Source: a virus
IMG/VR virus record: IMGVR_UViG_3300036770_005214
Coordinates: 1 to 64,000 of that record
Direction: 5' to 3' (one strand)
Length of the DNA stretch: 64,000 nucleotides
This document shows positions 1 to 8,269 of this stretch, piece after piece. Position 1 is the stretch's first letter. Each line of letters starts with the position of its first letter. The notes below the pieces were generated by a model, which was given only the letters and a program-made list of their open reading frames with translations, was not told the DNA's origin and searched no databases. A program made the position numbers and the translations under genes.

Positions 1-331
1 ACAGCCCCGAGTCCCCCATCCACCCGAAGTCGAGGCGTTTCGCGTCCGCGTTGGCCTCGAAGGCGACGATGGTGGTCGACCCCTCGCCCTCGCTCACGCC
101 CGCGCGGGAGGCTTCCAGCACACGGGACCACTCGTCGGCGACGATGCCGCAGCGCACCGCGTTCCACGCCGCCTGCTCCCCGTAGTCTTGTCCGCCGAGC
201 CCGTCTGCGACGATGCCCCGGATGCGGCGCTCGCCCTCCATCGGCCGGACGGCGATCGCGTCTTGGTTGTCGGGCCGCTCACCAGTGACGGAGGCCCAAC
301 CATAGAGGATGCGGGGGGAGAGTTTTGCCAT
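1..331 (-). CDS. PP2C-family protein phosphatase, partial
   Basis: This is the N-terminal 110 residues of a PPM/PP2C-type serine/threonine phosphatase; the rest lies beyond the left edge. The ATG is at 331-329. An Arg-x-Asp-Asn-Gln-Asp segment at residues 19-24 and Ala-Asp-Gly-Leu-Gly-Gly at 42-47 match the family's first two metal-binding motifs. Gly-Ser-Thr-Thr (84-87) and Gly-Asp-Ser-Gly (106-109) follow in the expected order and spacing. Enzymes of this family use two metal ions to remove phosphate from Ser/Thr of cytoplasmic proteins. A promoter ends only 6 nt upstream of the ATG and no Shine-Dalgarno is visible, so the mRNA is probably leaderless. It is divergent from a second, unrelated phosphatase at 649-1119, which suggests interference with host phospho-signalling (inference). 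Family assignment is firm; the target is unknown. Confidence 0.85.
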   Translation of the reverse strand, partial: MAKLSPRILYGWASVTGERPDNQDAIAVRPMEGERRIRGIVADGLGGQDYGEQAAWNAVRCGIVADEWSRVLEASRAGVSEGEGSTTIVAFEANADAKRLDFGWMGDSGL

Positions 332-337
332 GCCGCC

Positions 338-366
338 CTTGTAGCCCATAGGGCACAATGCGTCAA
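338..366 (-). promoter_or_regulatory. Spacer-palindrome promoter, PP2C gene
   Basis: On the minus strand this reads TTGACG, 17 nt, TACAAG. The spacer ends TGCCC-TAT-GGGC, the inverted repeat shared by the whole promoter family in this window. Only 6 nt separate the -10 box from the ATG at 331, so the transcript should start at or next to the start codon. Confidence 0.75.
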
Positions 367-415
367 CCCCGACGCGAATCTTTCCCTCGTGATAGGCTCC
401 CGAGGCGGAGAGAAC

Positions 416-652
416 ATGAGCGGGAAAGCTGGACAGGTGGCGGAGCGTGTGGGCGATGTGTTGGGCGATGTACCGGGGCCGATTGGCGATGTGATCGACT
501 TGTCGCCGGCGGTCGTGAAGCTGATCGACGAGATCAAGGATGCCGTGAGCGCAACAGGAGCGGGCGGGAAGAAGATCACCCGACAAGAAGCCCGCCGGAT
601 TGTTCGCGCCGCCCTCGCGCTGGTGCCGAAGCTCCTCGACGTGCTGCTGTGA
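416..652 (+). CDS. Small hypothetical protein
   Basis: The product has 78 residues and no family I recognise. The ATG at 416 is preceded by a GAGGCGGAGAG ribosome-binding site; in-frame upstream codons lack one. The sequence is rich in Val, Asp and Gly in its first half (several Gly-Asp-Val turns) and ends in an amphipathic, Leu/Ala-rich helix (about residues 54-78). There is no clear signal peptide or hydrophobic span long enough to be a membrane segment, so a holin is possible but not supported. Its stop codon overlaps the GTG of the following phosphatase gene (GTGA), which implies translational coupling and perhaps a shared function. Confidence 0.6.
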   Translation: MSGKAGQVAERVGDVLGDVPGPIGDVIDLSPAVVKLIDEIKDAVSATGAGGKKITRQEARRIVRAALALVPKLLDVLL

Positions 653-1119
653 GTTACCCCCGCTGGATCAACCAGGAACAGAACCTCCGCGAGGTCGCCC
701 CCGGTCTGTACGTCGGCAACGAGTTCGCCCCCGGGTCAGAACGCGTGCGGTTCGGCATCATCGTCGACCTATGCGGCTCGTCTGCGAGCCTGCCCGAGTT
801 GTACCCGTCTTACGCTTCGCTGGTGCGCATCCCCTTGATCGACGGGGAAGCCGTCCCAACGGAGGTGCTGGAGGAGGTGTACGATGCGGTGTGGAGCGGC
901 CAGCGCCGGCAGCTACCCGTGCTCATCCACTGCGTCATGGGGCTGTCGCGTTCGGCCTCGGTCGCCTACGGGATGCTCCGCACGATCTACGGGCTGAAGC
1001 ATCGCGAAGCCCTGCTACGGGTCGTCACCCCCGAGGGGCTTGCCGACGGCTACCCCTTGCGCGAGACGCTGCGGAGCGTCAGCCGGTGGGCCGATGCTCG
1101 CCAGCGCGACATGGCGTAG
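649..1119 (+). CDS. Dual-specificity protein phosphatase
   Basis: A 156-residue protein with the cysteine-phosphatase signature His-Cys-x5-Arg-Ser (His94, Cys95, Arg101) and an upstream Asp65 in the position of the general acid loop. Size and order (short N-terminal strand region with Leu-Tyr-Val-Gly-Asn, acid loop, P-loop, then a helical tail) fit the small DUSP family, which hydrolyses phosphotyrosine and phosphoserine/threonine. The GTG start at 649 overlaps the stop of the upstream gene (GTGA) and gives the full N-terminal strand. It sits back to back with a PP2C gene, so this phage carries two mechanistically distinct phosphatases side by side. Substrates, and whether they are host or viral, are unknown. 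The gene ends 4 nt before the convergent tail cluster. Confidence 0.82.
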   Translation: MSYPRWINQEQNLREVAPGLYVGNEFAPGSERVRFGIIVDLCGSSASLPELYPSYASLVRIPLIDGEAVPTEVLEEVYDAVWSGQRRQLPVLIHCVMGLSRSASVAYGMLRTIYGLKHREALLRVVTPEGLADGYPLRETLRSVSRWADARQRDMA

Positions 1120-1123
1120 GCGG

Positions 1124-1468
1124 TCAGAGCGCCGAGGTCGTGATCAACTCATAGGCTGCGATGGAGCCGGTCCAGTTCGGGATAGTCGCGGCCGGGAGCG
1201 GCGTGGTGTCGATCCCGTTCTGCGTTGTGTAGTAGCACCAGTCGTTCAGGCCCGACGAGAAGACGCGCTGGTAGTAGTAGATGGTGGCGCCCCCGGCACG
1301 CGAGGGCCATAGGAAGGTCGGCGACTCGAAGTAGGTCGCCGCCAAGGGGTTCTGCTGCTGCCAGAAGAAGTCAGGAGATGCGAAGTAGGTGGCAGTCAGC
1401 GGGTTCTGCTGCTGCCACAGGAAGGCCGGTGACGAAAAGTACGTCGCGGCGTTGTCGACGCTCGGCAT
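1124..1468 (-). CDS. Repeat-containing tail-associated protein
   Basis: The product has 114 residues, reading from ATG at 1468. The N-terminal half consists of three near-copies of an approximately 18-residue unit built around Ala-Thr-Tyr-Phe-x-Ser-Pro and Phe-Leu/Phe-Trp-Gln-Gln-Gln-Asn-Pro-Leu; the last copy is truncated after Leu-Trp. The C-terminal half is Tyr-rich without a recognised fold. It is the last gene of the minus-strand virion cluster, 3 nt after the tail gene at 1472-2551, and is probably co-transcribed with it. A minor structural or adhesin role is inferred from position and aromatic repeats only. Confidence 0.65.
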   Translation of the reverse strand: MPSVDNAATYFSSPAFLWQQQNPLTATYFASPDFFWQQQNPLAATYFESPTFLWPSRAGGATIYYYQRVFSSGLNDWCYYTTQNGIDTTPLPAATIPNWTGSIAAYELITTSAL

Positions 1469-1471
1469 GGA

Positions 1472-2551
1472 TCACACCAGCGGTAGGACGTTCTGGAGCC
1501 AGGGGAAAGTGAGCCACTGCGGCAGGAGTCCCGGAAACGTATTGATCGCCTGCGTGACCACGATCCGCGCCGTGGTGGTCGTCAGGTCCAGCGTGTCGGT
1601 GGGATTGAACGGGCCGCTCACCATCATCACGTTGCTCGTGAAGCCCTTGGGGGGAGACCCTGCGACGTTGGAGGCGCCAACGAGGTATGGCGTCACCTGC
1701 GAGCGGTCGTTGTAGACGCTCAAGCCCGTGGCTGTGCCGGAGAGCGGCCAGATGTTCGAGAGGGCGCCTCCGCCGCTGTTGGTCGAGACGAAGGCCGTAA
1801 AGCCCGGTGCGTCGGTACGATACACGGCCGTCGTCGGCGAGGACCAGACCAGCGGATAGGCCTGCCAGTATTGGCAGCGATAGAAGACGGCCGCATCCAC
1901 CGCCCACCAGCCTGCGTTCAACCCGAGTTGCCGGTACGAGGGGTCGTAGTCGGTCGCGGGGGCAGTGCCGGACGCCACCGCATCGGTGTAGATGATAAAC
2001 TGGTTCAGCCCGGTGCCTTGGGTGTACGCGGTGGTCCACCAGCCGTAGACCCCATTCGTGGTCGTGTCCGACGCGACACACGAGACGTAGCCATTACCGG
2101 TGACAGACAGGGTGGCGCATTGAGCCGCACCAGTCGAGGCGAGGTCGTAGGTGTTGGTCCCGGTGCCCGTAGCCGAGAAGCCGACGGTCGACCCGAACCA
2201 CACCACGCCATCGCCGGACGCCCCGGTCGTTGGAGCGGCAGTGAGGGCGCCGCCGGTCCCGAAGCCCACCGACCGGGAATACTTGATCAGTACCGTCGTC
2301 GCCGTGCCCCGGTAGAAGACGTACTCCCGGCCGCCCACGCCCGACGGTTCGCGGATGCGGAGCCACGAGCCGTTCGACACGAAGTCACCGGTGTTGTCCA
2401 CCGAGGACGCGTTCGAGAAGGTGCTCGTTCCGTTCGATGATCCCTGGATGACCCAGCCGGCCGCGAGCAGCGCGGTCTTGATCGCGGTGAACGTAGGCGC
2501 GACAGCATCAGCAGTCGTGACGATGTTGTTGGTAGAGCCGACGAAGGCCAT
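1472..2551 (-). CDS. Tail protein, paralogue A
   Basis: A 359-residue Gly/Thr/Ser/Ala-rich protein, clearly paralogous to its neighbour at 2561-3556. Both begin Met-Ala-(Phe/Tyr)-Val-Gly-Ser-x-Asn-Asn and continue with a matching helix ending Leu-Leu-Ala-Ala-Gly-Trp. Both share Gly-Gly-Arg-Glu-Tyr near residue 80, the segment Gly-Tyr-Val-Ser-Cys-Val-Ala-Ser-Asp, and Tyr-Gly-Trp-Trp. Both end Trp-(Leu/Ile)-x-(Asn/Ser)-Val-Leu-Pro. The composition and location downstream of tail-fibre genes point to a virion surface or receptor-binding protein. No enzymatic motif is seen. The ATG at 2551 is followed immediately by the paralogue-conserved N-terminus, which supports this start. Confidence 0.72.
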   Translation of the reverse strand: MAFVGSTNNIVTTADAVAPTFTAIKTALLAAGWVIQGSSNGTSTFSNASSVDNTGDFVSNGSWLRIREPSGVGGREYVFYRGTATTVLIKYSRSVGFGTGGALTAAPTTGASGDGVVWFGSTVGFSATGTGTNTYDLASTGAAQCATLSVTGNGYVSCVASDTTTNGVYGWWTTAYTQGTGLNQFIIYTDAVASGTAPATDYDPSYRQLGLNAGWWAVDAAVFYRCQYWQAYPLVWSSPTTAVYRTDAPGFTAFVSTNSGGGALSNIWPLSGTATGLSVYNDRSQVTPYLVGASNVAGSPPKGFTSNVMMVSGPFNPTDTLDLTTTTARIVVTQAINTFPGLLPQWLTFPWLQNVLPLV

Positions 2552-2560
2552 GGGTCACTC

Positions 2561-3556
2561 TCAGTAGATGGGGAGAACGCTGGTGATCCAAGGCATCGCG
2601 AAGCCATTGGTGGCTTGGATGATGACCTTGGGCTCTGCCGTCGCCAGATTGAGCGTGTCGCAGTTGTTCAACGTGACGTTGTAGCAGCAGAGACCCGTCG
2701 TCATGCCCTTGGGGTAGGTGGCGCCGTTGCCGACCATCACCGGGTAGGTCTGCACGCCGACACCGTAGGGGCCGAGGCCGACCGTGGTCCGGGGCGCAAG
2801 AAGCTGCCCGCTCAAACCCGAGAAGTAGATGTAATGGAGCCCGTAGGTCCCGTTGATCAGGTAGGACCGATACGGCGAGACGGGAGCCGTGAAGTCGTAG
2901 GCCTGCCAATACTGGGCGCTGGTCAGCGAGAAGAAGGTCGCGGTTGCACCGGAATAGCGGTAGCTCGGGTCCGCATCCTGGGACGGGTAGGTGTTCGCCT
3001 GCACCGCTTCGGTGTAGGTCAACTCTCCCGGGGTACTGCCGGACGCCCAACGGGTCATCCACCAGCCGTACACGCCATTGACCGCGGTGTCCGAGGCGAC
3101 GCACGAGACGTAGCCGCTGGTAGCTGCATAGGCGGCACCGGAAGCGGGGCCCGTGATGGCGGCCTCGTTGCCGAAGCCAATGCTGGCGCTCGCGACCCAC
3201 ACCACGCCGTCACCGCCAGCGCCCGTGGTCGGGAGCGTGGTCGCGCCGGGCGAGCCACCGATGAAGCCGGTCGCGCGAGAATACTTGATGATGGCCGTCG
3301 TCGCGGCCGAGCCGCGCATGAAGCAGTACTCGCGACCGCCCGCGCCACCCGGCTCGCGCAACCGGCACCACGCGCCGCTGGCGTTCCAGGCGGTCGCGTC
3401 GGGAAGCTGGTCGGGGGTCGAGCCCGCCGTGTAGGTCGTCCCGTTGGACGACGCCATGAGTTCCCAACCGGCTGCGAGCAGCGCGGTCTTGATGGCGTTG
3501 AAGTAGTCCGCCGTGCCGAGGGTCACGACGTTGTTGACGGAGCCGACGTAGGCCAT
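2561..3556 (-). CDS. Tail protein, paralogue B
   Basis: A 331-residue protein paralogous along its whole length to the adjacent 1472-2551 product (same N-terminal helix, Gly-Gly-Arg-Glu-Tyr, Gly-Tyr-Val-Ser-Cys-Val-Ala-Ser-Asp, Val-Tyr-Gly-Trp-Trp and terminal Val-Leu-Pro). The two diverge most in the central and C-terminal thirds, as expected if those parts contact different receptors. It sits 3 nt after the stop-proximal end of the large fibre gene 3560-5824 and 9 nt before paralogue A, in one transcription unit. A tail-tip or receptor-binding role is inferred from context; no catalytic motif is visible. Confidence 0.72.
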   Translation of the reverse strand: MAYVGSVNNVVTLGTADYFNAIKTALLAAGWELMASSNGTTYTAGSTPDQLPDATAWNASGAWCRLREPGGAGGREYCFMRGSAATTAIIKYSRATGFIGGSPGATTLPTTGAGGDGVVWVASASIGFGNEAAITGPASGAAYAATSGYVSCVASDTAVNGVYGWWMTRWASGSTPGELTYTEAVQANTYPSQDADPSYRYSGATATFFSLTSAQYWQAYDFTAPVSPYRSYLINGTYGLHYIYFSGLSGQLLAPRTTVGLGPYGVGVQTYPVMVGNGATYPKGMTTGLCCYNVTLNNCDTLNLATAEPKVIIQATNGFAMPWITSVLPIY

Positions 3557-3559
3557 GTG

Positions 3560-5824
3560 TTACACCGTAGTCAGGTGCATACCTCGCGCGAAGACGGTTG
3601 TCCCCGCGGAGACAGCGGTGAGGGTGAGATTGTACCACCCGGCCGAGAAAGAGACCGGAGCAGCGAGCGTCACGTCGAAGAAGCCCGACGTGCCCGCAAC
3701 GTAAGTGAAGGTAGCAACCGTGACGTTGACGAGATCTTTCACGTCGACTTGGATGGTTCCGGCGGCGTTGATCCCGAGGTACATCCGGCTGTTGACCGTG
3801 TACGTAGCCGCTGCCGGCACATAGAAGCCGCCGACGAAGGTGGGAGCGCCGTTCGTCGCCGACCCGTTCAACGACACGCTCACCGTCGCCGAGACAACGG
3901 GCGTGGGCGGGGTCGAGTCGATCTTGTCGAGGATCGACCAGTTCGTGCCATCCGAGACGACCGTGATGGCGTCGTACTGGTAGGCGATGCTCTGCGTCCC
4001 GGCTCCGTCAATCAGAACGCCGACGCCACCCGTCACCGTCACCACGTTCGCCGTGGCGTCGGTCTTCTTGATGGTCAGCCACTTGTCCGTCCACGTCAGC
4101 GGGTTCGGAAGCGTGATGACGACGGCGCCGGCTGACGCGTCCACCAGCAGGACCGATACGGAGTCGTCGGCCACGATGGCGTTGCCGGACACCGTTCGCG
4201 TCTCGACCGTGCGCAGATTGAGCCAGCGGTAGAAGTTCTGCTCCGCCAACTGGTCGAGGGCGGCGGCCACCGACGTCGGCGCGGTCCCCGTGCCGGAAGG
4301 GGCTGGGGGAGTGACCGCGGTCCAGTCGCCCGCCGTCGTGGGCGTATAGGCGATGTTCGTGACGGTCAGCGTGCCCGACACGCCATCGAAGGTCATGGGG
4401 AGCGTCGTGCCGATGCTCACCGTCTCGGCGCCCGTGACCACCAGATTGACGGTGTTGGTCGCAGCGGCGTCGGAGAGGATGATGAAGCCGTCGGCGGCAC
4501 CCGAGCCGGCACCCGTGCGCAGGATGACGTCGCCGCCTGCCACGACGCCGCTCGTGGGGCTGCCCGCGTGCAGGATGAGGTCACCGCCGACGCCCGCGCC
4601 GGACTCGCCCTGGATCTCCGCGCCGGACGAGACGACGATGCTCGTGGGGCCCGTCGTGTTCCCGATGAGCAACGTGGCCGCGAGAGACCCCGCACCGCCT
4701 CCGCCGCCCGGCTGCCACGTCACGTTGCCGGCGCCGTCGGTCGTCAGGACCTCGCCGGCCGCCCCGTCGACCACGGGGAAGGTGAAGGCCCCTGCGAAGG
4801 TCACCGGCGCCGTCCCCGAGCCCAGCGTGACGCCAGTCGCGTTCACCGAGCCCACGTTGACGATGCTGGTCGAGTCGAGGTCGAGGGTGATTCCAGAGGA
4901 GAGGATGCCGCTCGGCGTGACCGCGAGCGTCTGGCCGGCGCCCGTGTTGGTTACATTCAGGAAGGACGAGCCGCCGGTCGCCCCGATGTTGATGCTGTAG
5001 CCGCCCGCGACGTCCGCGAAGGTCATCGTGTTGGTGGCGACCTGATACAGCGCCGTCTCGCCCGCGACCGTGCCAACCCACTGCGAGTCGCCGTAGAAGT
5101 TGCTGGTGCTGTTGGCGTTGAAGACGTTGAACGCGGTGACGACGTTGTTGAAGTCGAGCGTACCGTCGACCGTGACGACGGTCCCAGCCCCACCAATGGA
5201 GACGTTGGTCGCGGTGGTGCTGCCGATGTTGACCGCGCCGTCGCTGTCGATGAGCAGGCTACCGCCGGTCGCGCTGATGACAGCGCCCGCCGACGAGGAG
5301 ACGCCCACCGAGAAGGGTCCGGCGGGGTCAAGGAAGGTCATGCCCCCCGACGCGTCGGTGTAGATCGACTGTCCGCCCGCCGCCGTGACCTGGATGTTCC
5401 CGAGCACGTCCAGGGCTTCGGTCGGCGCTGCGACGTTGATGCCCGTGCTCCCGTTGATGACCACGAAGCCGGTCGCGTCCGGGGTCAGCGTCACGTCCGA
5501 GCCGGCGCCCGCCGCCGTCAGCGTCAGATCTCCCGCGTTCGCCGTGAGGTCGAGGCTGGTCTGACCGATGATGGTGTCCCCGGTCGAGACCTCGATGTCC
5601 GTCCCGCTGGTCGTGTTGCCGATGACCAGCGTGGCCGCCAACGACACGCCACCGCCGCCCCCGCCCACCGGAACCCATCCGAGCGTCGTGTAGACGTACA
5701 GGAGTTGATCGGCTTGGTTGAAGGCCGTATCGCCCACTTCGGTGTTCGGCGTGACAGGCAACGCCGCGAAGTTGGGATAGAAGCCCCAGAACGAGTGCGC
5801 GTTGGAAGGTGAGCGGAGGGCCAC
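3560..5824 (-). CDS. Tail fibre protein with N-terminal module
   Basis: 754 residues. The first ~50 residues (Met-Ala-Leu-Arg-Ser-Pro, a Phe-Trp-Gly pair, Ala-Ala-Leu-Pro-Val, Gly-Asp-Thr-Ala-Phe, then an aromatic strand before a Gly run) are shared with the fibre genes at 5850, 8270 and 9760. They are probably the virion-attachment domain. After a Gly6 linker come two Ser-Leu-Ala-Ala-Thr-Leu-x-Ile-Gly-Asn-Thr-Thr blocks (about residues 60 and 380), separated by a long beta-rich shaft. The second is preceded by a Gly-Glu-Val-Leu-Thr-Thr-Asp-Gly cassette. The last ~110 residues look like a beta-sandwich tip. The start is GTG at 5824, with GAGG upstream in the spacer GAGGTAGCCTGTGG that is reused by the next gene. 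No enzymatic motif. Confidence 0.78.
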   Translation of the reverse strand: MALRSPSNAHSFWGFYPNFAALPVTPNTEVGDTAFNQADQLLYVYTTLGWVPVGGGGGGVSLAATLVIGNTTSGTDIEVSTGDTIIGQTSLDLTANAGDLTLTAAGAGSDVTLTPDATGFVVINGSTGINVAAPTEALDVLGNIQVTAAGGQSIYTDASGGMTFLDPAGPFSVGVSSSAGAVISATGGSLLIDSDGAVNIGSTTATNVSIGGAGTVVTVDGTLDFNNVVTAFNVFNANSTSNFYGDSQWVGTVAGETALYQVATNTMTFADVAGGYSINIGATGGSSFLNVTNTGAGQTLAVTPSGILSSGITLDLDSTSIVNVGSVNATGVTLGSGTAPVTFAGAFTFPVVDGAAGEVLTTDGAGNVTWQPGGGGGAGSLAATLLIGNTTGPTSIVVSSGAEIQGESGAGVGGDLILHAGSPTSGVVAGGDVILRTGAGSGAADGFIILSDAAATNTVNLVVTGAETVSIGTTLPMTFDGVSGTLTVTNIAYTPTTAGDWTAVTPPAPSGTGTAPTSVAAALDQLAEQNFYRWLNLRTVETRTVSGNAIVADDSVSVLLVDASAGAVVITLPNPLTWTDKWLTIKKTDATANVVTVTGGVGVLIDGAGTQSIAYQYDAITVVSDGTNWSILDKIDSTPPTPVVSATVSVSLNGSATNGAPTFVGGFYVPAAATYTVNSRMYLGINAAGTIQVDVKDLVNVTVATFTYVAGTSGFFDVTLAAPVSFSAGWYNLTLTAVSAGTTVFARGMHLTTV

Positions 5825-5849
5825 AGGCTACCTCGGGAAAGGGGGCTGC

Positions 5850-8261
5850 TTACGGAGCGGCTTGGACTTGGACGGTGGTCGTCCAATCCCACAACGCAGG
5901 AACGGGGGTGGAGAGCGGCTGGTTCGGATCGGACCAGTTTGCCGTTTGCACTCCAAGTAGCGCATCGGTCGCGGGCACGCCGGAAGGATCGATCCCCGTG
6001 GCCCATCCCGTGATGAAGGCGGTCGCGCCCAGGGTGTTGTTGTTCGCGTAGTACGTCGTGGTCCCAGGGGAGATCGGGCCGCCCGAAACGCCGCCGATGG
6101 CGAGCGCACCCTTGCCGTGCGAGTTGGTCAAGGTGTTCCCCGCGAGCGTGATGCTCGCGCAACGGGTCAGGGGAGGCTGGGTCGAGGGGAGCACGAACCC
6201 GACGAACAAGCTCGTCTCCGCGGCGGTGCAGCCATCCACCACAAGCGTCAACGGGGTCGCCCCGATGCCGAAGTAGTCACAGTTGAAGAACTGGTGGACT
6301 GGGAAGGCGTTGCTGGGGGTGACGTTGCCGATGCGGAGGTAGCCGCCGAGCACTTCATCGGGGGGAGAGGCGCCCGTCGTGATGGCCACGACGCGGGTGC
6401 TCCCCGTGATGACGCCGTTCTGGCTAGAGTCATAGGTGGAGTTGGTGAACAACCCTTGACCGTCGCTGCGGTAGATTCCGATGAGCCGGCGGGTGCTGTT
6501 GTTCGGGCCGACGTAGGCCAGTTGGCAGTTGTTGATCTGCCAGCCGTCGCTCTTGATGACGACGCAGAACTCCATCCCTTCGACCCGAACGCCCTCGAAG
6601 TAGTGCCCGGACGAGCCCACCCCCGCGGTGATCGACACGGCCGCTTCGATGCTCGTGTTCGTCGTCCGACGATGCTTGATGGTCAGGTCGCGGATCGTGA
6701 CGTTGCTCGTGCTGATAGTGATGAAGACGACGGGCGCTGCGCCGTCCGCGGTCGTTTGCAGGACCGTGCCCGCGAGGCCCGCGCCCTGGATGGTCACCTG
6801 CTTGGAGACGGTGATGGCGCCAGTGGTGAAGGTCTCCGCCGACAGGAGCAAGCGGTCCCCGTTGACCACGCTCCCCGAGGCGAGCGCGGTGGCGAGGTCC
6901 GGGAAGTCTTCGCCGCCGAGCGTGCCGACCGTCCACGTCGAGCCGGAAGGGGCAGGAGGCGTCACGGGCTCAATCACAGCGGGACCAACGGGCGCCTGCC
7001 CGGTGACCTCCAACTGCACTGCACCTCCCGCGATCACGAAGTCTGCATTGAGCGCAGGATCGCTCTCATGCGACCACACCACGTTGGTCGTGCCCAACTG
7101 CGTCACCACGCCCGAGTCCTCGACGAAGGTGCCCGCGATGCGGTAGCTGGCGGCGTCCGTCGAGCCCTGCTTGCGGGCCGCGACCGTGGCCTCATAGACG
7201 GTGGTCGTCGAAGGCGCCGGCGCCAAGGTCAAGAGGGGGGTCGGCGTCGCGTTGGTCGTAGTGACCGACCCCGTGATCCCACCACCTCCGCCGCCGCCGG
7301 CCTGCCACGTCGGAGCCGCACCAGCCCCGTTGCTCGTGAGCACATAGCCCGCGGTCCCCGCGTCCCCGTTGACCTGAAGCTCCCCAACGACGACATTCAG
7401 CGCCACGGGCGTCGAGGTGCTGTCGAGGGCGCTCAAGGTCGCGACGCCGCTCGGGACCGAGAGGGCCGCCGTGTGGGTGGTCCCGTTGTCCGTCGCGCTC
7501 ACCTGCCCGGCGTACACGTTGCCCGACTGGCTTCCGTTGCCGATGCCAAGGTCCCCAGGGCCGAAGACACCCGCGCTCGTGGGATTGAGAGGGTCGGTGA
7601 GGGTGATGGTGTAGAGGGCCCCGTTCACCTCAAGAAACTGACCATCGAAGGGGCTCGTCACCGTCAACGGGAACAGAGACCCCGTGATGTTCAACGTGTT
7701 CCCATCCCAGGTCAGGTCCGCCGAGGCTCCGAAGGCGCCCGAGTTGTTAAACTGGATCTGGGTGTCAGCGCCGGCGGGAGAGCCCCCACCACCGCCCGCT
7801 TGCCACGTCGGTGCGAGGCCAGGGCCGTTGCTGGTCAGGACCTCGCCGGAAGCGCCCGACGTGCCACCAATGACCAGTTCAGCGATGTCAAGCTCCAGCG
7901 CCGCCGGGGAGCCCGACTGCGACGTCGACAGCTTCGGGCGCATCGTCGTGGCGGCAAGCTCCGCCGAGAAGCCCGACCCGGTATGCACGAGGCGCACGGA
8001 CGCGTCGCCGGTGCTCGTCTCGGAGGACAGCATCGCCGAGCCGTTGCTCGTCTGCGTGTTGACCGCGGGGCCGAGCACGGGGGCGTTTGCGATCTCCGCC
8101 GTGACGATGGCCCACGTCGTCCCATCGTACTGGTAGTCGTCCGCGATGACGATGGCGGTGTCCCCCGCGGACAGCGCAGGGTTGCCGAGGGTCGCGGCGT
8201 TGAGGGCTACCAAGCTCGGGTAGGCGCCCCAATGCTCGTTGTATGTCGGAGACTGGGCCAC
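5850..8261 (-). CDS. Tail spike with beta-helix domain
   Basis: 803 residues from GTG at 8261. The N-terminal attachment module is a divergent copy of that in the neighbouring fibres (Trp-Gly-Ala-Tyr-Pro, Gly-Asp-Thr-Ala). Two Gly-Xaa-Val-Leu-Thr-Ser-Asn-Gly cassettes followed by Pro-Thr-Trp-Gln-Ala and a Gly run punctuate the shaft. Between about residues 470 and 700 the sequence becomes a right-handed beta-helix of the pectate-lyase type. It has repeated Val/Ile-Thr-Ile turns, Asn-ladder-like Ser-Asn-Val-Thr-Ile-Arg-Asp-Leu and Ile-Asn-Asn-Cys. This fold is usual in tail spikes that bind or cut surface polysaccharide. No catalytic residues can be assigned by eye. Confidence 0.78.
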   Translation of the reverse strand: MAQSPTYNEHWGAYPSLVALNAATLGNPALSAGDTAIVIADDYQYDGTTWAIVTAEIANAPVLGPAVNTQTSNGSAMLSSETSTGDASVRLVHTGSGFSAELAATTMRPKLSTSQSGSPAALELDIAELVIGGTSGASGEVLTSNGPGLAPTWQAGGGGGSPAGADTQIQFNNSGAFGASADLTWDGNTLNITGSLFPLTVTSPFDGQFLEVNGALYTITLTDPLNPTSAGVFGPGDLGIGNGSQSGNVYAGQVSATDNGTTHTAALSVPSGVATLSALDSTSTPVALNVVVGELQVNGDAGTAGYVLTSNGAGAAPTWQAGGGGGGGITGSVTTTNATPTPLLTLAPAPSTTTVYEATVAARKQGSTDAASYRIAGTFVEDSGVVTQLGTTNVVWSHESDPALNADFVIAGGAVQLEVTGQAPVGPAVIEPVTPPAPSGSTWTVGTLGGEDFPDLATALASGSVVNGDRLLLSAETFTTGAITVSKQVTIQGAGLAGTVLQTTADGAAPVVFITISTSNVTIRDLTIKHRRTTNTSIEAAVSITAGVGSSGHYFEGVRVEGMEFCVVIKSDGWQINNCQLAYVGPNNSTRRLIGIYRSDGQGLFTNSTYDSSQNGVITGSTRVVAITTGASPPDEVLGGYLRIGNVTPSNAFPVHQFFNCDYFGIGATPLTLVVDGCTAAETSLFVGFVLPSTQPPLTRCASITLAGNTLTNSHGKGALAIGGVSGGPISPGTTTYYANNNTLGATAFITGWATGIDPSGVPATDALLGVQTANWSDPNQPLSTPVPALWDWTTTVQVQAAP

Positions 8262-8269
8262 AGGCTACC

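Noticed and set aside
1472-3556. Diversity-generating retroelement target
   Set aside because: Paralogous tail genes exist, but no reverse transcriptase, template repeat or adenine-specific substitution pattern was seen.
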